A DNA stretch of 64,000 nucleotides from JASHPR01 sp963808705 (GTDB lineage: Bacteria > Actinomycetota > Actinomycetes > Streptosporangiales > Streptosporangiaceae), in assembly GCA_963808705.1 (NCBI GenBank), contig CAWEHB010000008.1:124001-188000 (forward strand), given 5' to 3'. The position numbers were made by a program, and so were the translations under genes. Under the pieces are notes generated by a model. That model had not been told where the DNA came from. It did no database searches and was given only the letters and a program-made list of their open reading frames with translations. This document shows, piece after piece, positions 62,151 through 64,000 of the stretch; positions within the stretch are counted from its first letter, which is position 1, and each line of letters starts with the position of its first letter.

Positions 62151-62474
62151 GGCCAGGATATTGATAGCGCGGGCGATGACCAGCACACCGATGCCCAAGG
62201 ACACGACCGCTTCGGCAATCATCAGCAGCTTGGCCCATGGCTTGATCGCGGAGACGTCGGTGGGACTGAACGCGGTGGCCGTCCAGAAGGCCAGCGACAA
62301 GTAGTCCACGAACTTCGGCACCCAGGTGACCGCCACGTAATCGGTGTGCAGCATCTCCGGGAAGACGAACGCCGGGTTCGCCTGCGGATGGTGCGCGCGG
62401 ACAGTGAATCGCTCCGGCCCTGTCCGATTCTGGGAGCAAGATGGGAGCGGCGAGACGCCGCTAGGTGCGGTCAA
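62151..62474 (-). pseudogene. C-terminal half of the pore-motif membrane protein family
   Basis: FVFPEMLHTDYVAVTWVPKF, TATAFSPTDVSAIKPWAKLL and a final helix match residues about 140-227 of the 30812 protein. The first 25 residues of the open frame are unrelated. Confidence 0.7.
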
Positions 62475-62564
62475 GCACGGTCAGGCACCGTGATCGTGGC
62501 AGCTTCAGTGCCTTTCACGTGCACGAACGTCCTGGAGCAGGGGCCTCGTTGGTCTGATCGCTCA

Positions 62565-62610
62565 GTTGTGGTCCTGGATGTCGTGGGTTCGAATCCCATC
62601 GCTCACCCCA
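62565..62610 (+). repeat. attR: right attachment site
   Basis: Perfect 46-bp copy of the tRNA-His 3' part. The 5' half of the tRNA is absent, so this is not a second tRNA gene. Confidence 0.9.
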
Positions 62611-62860
62611 AGTGAAGCGTGTCATATTCCCGGATCAGCGGCTCGGAATCGGTCCCCACCACCCTGGCGATGGCGCGGATGTGCCCTCGGGCGTAGAAGT
62701 CGCCACCACAGGCAGAGTAGTCGTCGTCCTCGATCTCCCTGATGATCGTTTCCCTGATCCGGGTCCGCCCGCTGACCTGCGCAACGCTCAGGCCGGCCTG
62801 CTGGCGCGCCTCGGCCAGGGTTTCACCGATGGACACCCGTGCCTCCCGCTGTCCGGCCAT
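62603..62860 (-). CDS. RodZ-like HTH protein, probably truncated at attR
   Basis: An 85-residue protein: SIGETLAEARQQAGLSVAQV, TRIRETIIREIEDDDYSACG and GDFYARGHIRAIARVVGTD are the HTH_25/RodZ N-terminal domain. The actinobacterial relatives continue with a linker, a membrane helix and a C-terminal domain, all missing here: the stop codon lies inside the attachment site. The gene was probably cut by integration of the island. Confidence 0.8.
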   Translation of the reverse strand: MAGQREARVSIGETLAEARQQAGLSVAQVSGRTRIRETIIREIEDDDYSACGGDFYARGHIRAIARVVGTDSEPLIREYDTLHLG

Positions 62861-63231
62861 CCGTGGTGGTCAATGCCTGACGTCACAGTGACACCGGCAT
62901 ATGCCCAATCGTCAGGGACAAAGGTCCCCAGCCGCGCCGGGCGCGAAGTCGCGTCACCGACGCGACCACGACGACCGGATCACGCTGCCCCGAAGTGCCC
63001 GCGACGCCTCGCCCCGGGCGCCGCTGACCGTGTGAGCTTCCCGGACCAGCCTCCATTTCCTCAGCTACTCGCGCACCTGGCTGCCCGGCAGGGCCGAAAG
63101 TCCCCGGTCTCCGGGACAGGCACGGCGGACGCCGCATCCCGGATCATGACAAACGGCCCTACCTGGCCGGCGCGCGGGCCAGGCAGCATCGCTACCAGCA
63201 GACAGCACCACTCAGCGAGGAGGCGCTAGGC
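62861..63231. other. intergenic, no gene recognised
   Basis: Divergent spacer between the HTH gene and the GNAT gene; GAGGAGGCGC near its right end is the GNAT ribosome-binding site. Open frames here are shadows. Confidence 0.4.
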
Positions 63232-63873
63232 ATGCACCGGCGTGGCCGTGGCCACCTGCCGCCCGGCTATCCTGCCGAATACCAGCGACATGTGAAGCTG
63301 CAGGACGGGCGGCAGGTATTCATCCGGCCCATCCTGCCCAGCGACGCGGCTGAACTGGCCCGCGCGATCAAGACGGCCGATGCCGACACCCTGCGGCGCC
63401 GGTTCCTCGGCGGCCCGCCCCCGGTCACCCCCGCCTTACTCGCGCACCTGACCCGCCTCGACTACCAGAAGCGCTTCGCGCTCGTGGCCATCGACCCCGC
63501 CACCGGGAGCGGCGTGGCGGTCGCCCGCTACGAGTCGGCCGGTAATGACGCGGCCGAAGTCGCCGTCGCGGTCAGCCCCTCCTGGCGGAACGTCGGCCTG
63601 GCCGCCGCGCTCATCGGGTTGCTCGCCCAGGCCGCGCGCCAACGCGGCATCGTCACCTTCACCGCCGCCTACCTGGCCGGGAACCGGCCCGTCGCCGCTC
63701 TGGCCGACCAGGCCGGGGCAGCGAGCAGACAGGTCATCGAGCAGGGCGTCGCCGAGTTCTCCATCGCCCTCGAGCAGCACGACGCCGCGACCGCCGACAG
63801 CGGACCGGGTCCGGCCGCAGCACCAGCCGCCCGGGCGGAGCAGGACCCGGACACGGGCCGGGAGCGCTGCTGA
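63232..63873 (+). CDS. GNAT-family N-acetyltransferase
   Basis: A 213-residue protein. GRQVFIRPILPSDAAELARA begins the fold, and VAVSPSWRNVGLAAALIGLL is the acetyl-CoA loop (normally R/QxxGxG/A; here RNVGLA). It resembles GNAT domains of protein-lysine acetyltransferases (PatA/Pat type). The last 40 residues are Ala/Pro/Asp-rich and non-conserved. Next to a ribosome hibernation gene, a stationary-phase role is plausible. Confidence 0.82.
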   Translation: MHRRGRGHLPPGYPAEYQRHVKLQDGRQVFIRPILPSDAAELARAIKTADADTLRRRFLGGPPPVTPALLAHLTRLDYQKRFALVAIDPATGSGVAVARYESAGNDAAEVAVAVSPSWRNVGLAAALIGLLAQAARQRGIVTFTAAYLAGNRPVAALADQAGAASRQVIEQGVAEFSIALEQHDAATADSGPGPAAAPAARAEQDPDTGRERC

Positions 63874-63913
63874 CCTAGTACGCCGACGGAGGCCACCCTT
63901 CCCGTGGGTCAGG

Positions 63914-64000
63914 TCAGCTGGCGGGTTCGATGAGGCCGTAGTGACCGTCGTAGCGGTGGTAGATCAGGTTGCCGCGGCCCGTCTCGGAGTTGACGAAGAA
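63914..64000 (-). CDS. hpf: ribosome hibernation promoting factor, C-terminal end
   Basis: The last 28 residues, FFVNSETGRGNLIYHRYDGH and YGLIEPAS, match the C-terminal dimerisation domain of long-form HPF. The remainder lies beyond the window. Confidence 0.8.
   Translation of the reverse strand, partial: FFVNSETGRGNLIYHRYDGHYGLIEPAS

Noticed and set aside
23327..62564. Prophage
   Set aside because: No capsid, terminase, portal, tail or lysis genes; the holin-like DUF1469 protein is a chromosomal actinobacterial family.
62568..62610. Second tRNA-His gene
   Set aside because: Only the 3' part from the anticodon loop is present; the acceptor 5' strand and D-arm are absent. It is an attachment-site copy.

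Overview
The window is high-GC DNA of an actinobacterium. The evidence is GTG/TTG starts with purine-rich Shine-Dalgarno sites, oligoribonuclease next to tRNA-His, LAAAC-type lipoboxes and many families typical of Actinomycetota. A genus cannot be fixed from sequence alone.

Left part (1-23.3 kb) looks like ordinary chromosome. A truncated membrane protein and a methyltransferase come first. They are followed by a 14-kb sugar-utilisation locus (2.6-16.7 kb): a ROK-family repressor, two GH4 glycosidases, a PfkB kinase, a ROK kinase, a five-gene peptide/oligosaccharide-type ABC importer, a BadF-type kinase and a GNAT acetyltransferase. The genes from 7.8 to 16.7 kb are mostly joined by 1-20 bp overlaps. 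A 27-bp perfect palindrome lies in the divergent promoter region and is the obvious repressor operator. Then come a SpoU rRNA/tRNA methyltransferase, a secreted VWA/substrate-binding protein, an APH-like phosphotransferase, a conserved hypothetical protein, a flavin-binding (PNPOx) protein, oligoribonuclease and tRNA-His(GTG).

Middle part (23.3-62.6 kb) is a 39.3-kb accessory island. It is bounded on the left by the tRNA-His gene and on the right by a perfect 46-bp copy of that tRNA's 3' part (attL/attR). I see no integrase. Intact cargo is largely envelope and stress related: SulP transporter, polyphosphate kinase, holin-like and DUF3618 proteins, FUSC and K+ channel proteins, glycine-zipper DUF1269-like proteins, lipoproteins, HdeD (DUF308), DUF1622, a PLDc_N-type protein, a sulfatase and a DUF2252 protein. 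Between them lie many broken genes: NRAMP, IS701-type transposase, carboxymuconolactone decarboxylase, HAD phosphatase, OtsA, GH57, TMEM175 and DUF2252.

The island has its own internal organisation. (i) Nine copies of a composite promoter-proximal element, made of a CACCTAGGTG palindrome and, at a fixed spacing (11 nt in eight copies, 10 in one), a GGCAGGTG-N9-CACCTGCC inverted repeat, stand before unrelated small stress or membrane genes. (ii) A family of MalT-like ATP-binding LuxR regulators is present as two intact genes, one doubly frameshifted gene, one truncated copy and two remnants. (iii) A family of 70-95-residue proteins repeatedly sits beside those regulators, in at least seven full or broken copies. 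(iv) Inverted duplications link 35-37 kb with 52-54 kb and 38-39 kb with 47 kb. Together these suggest a box-controlled stress regulon that spread by duplication and is partly decaying; this is the best candidate for an undescribed system here.

Right flank (62.6-64 kb): a RodZ-like HTH protein ending at attR, a GNAT protein and the C-terminus of a ribosome hibernation factor.
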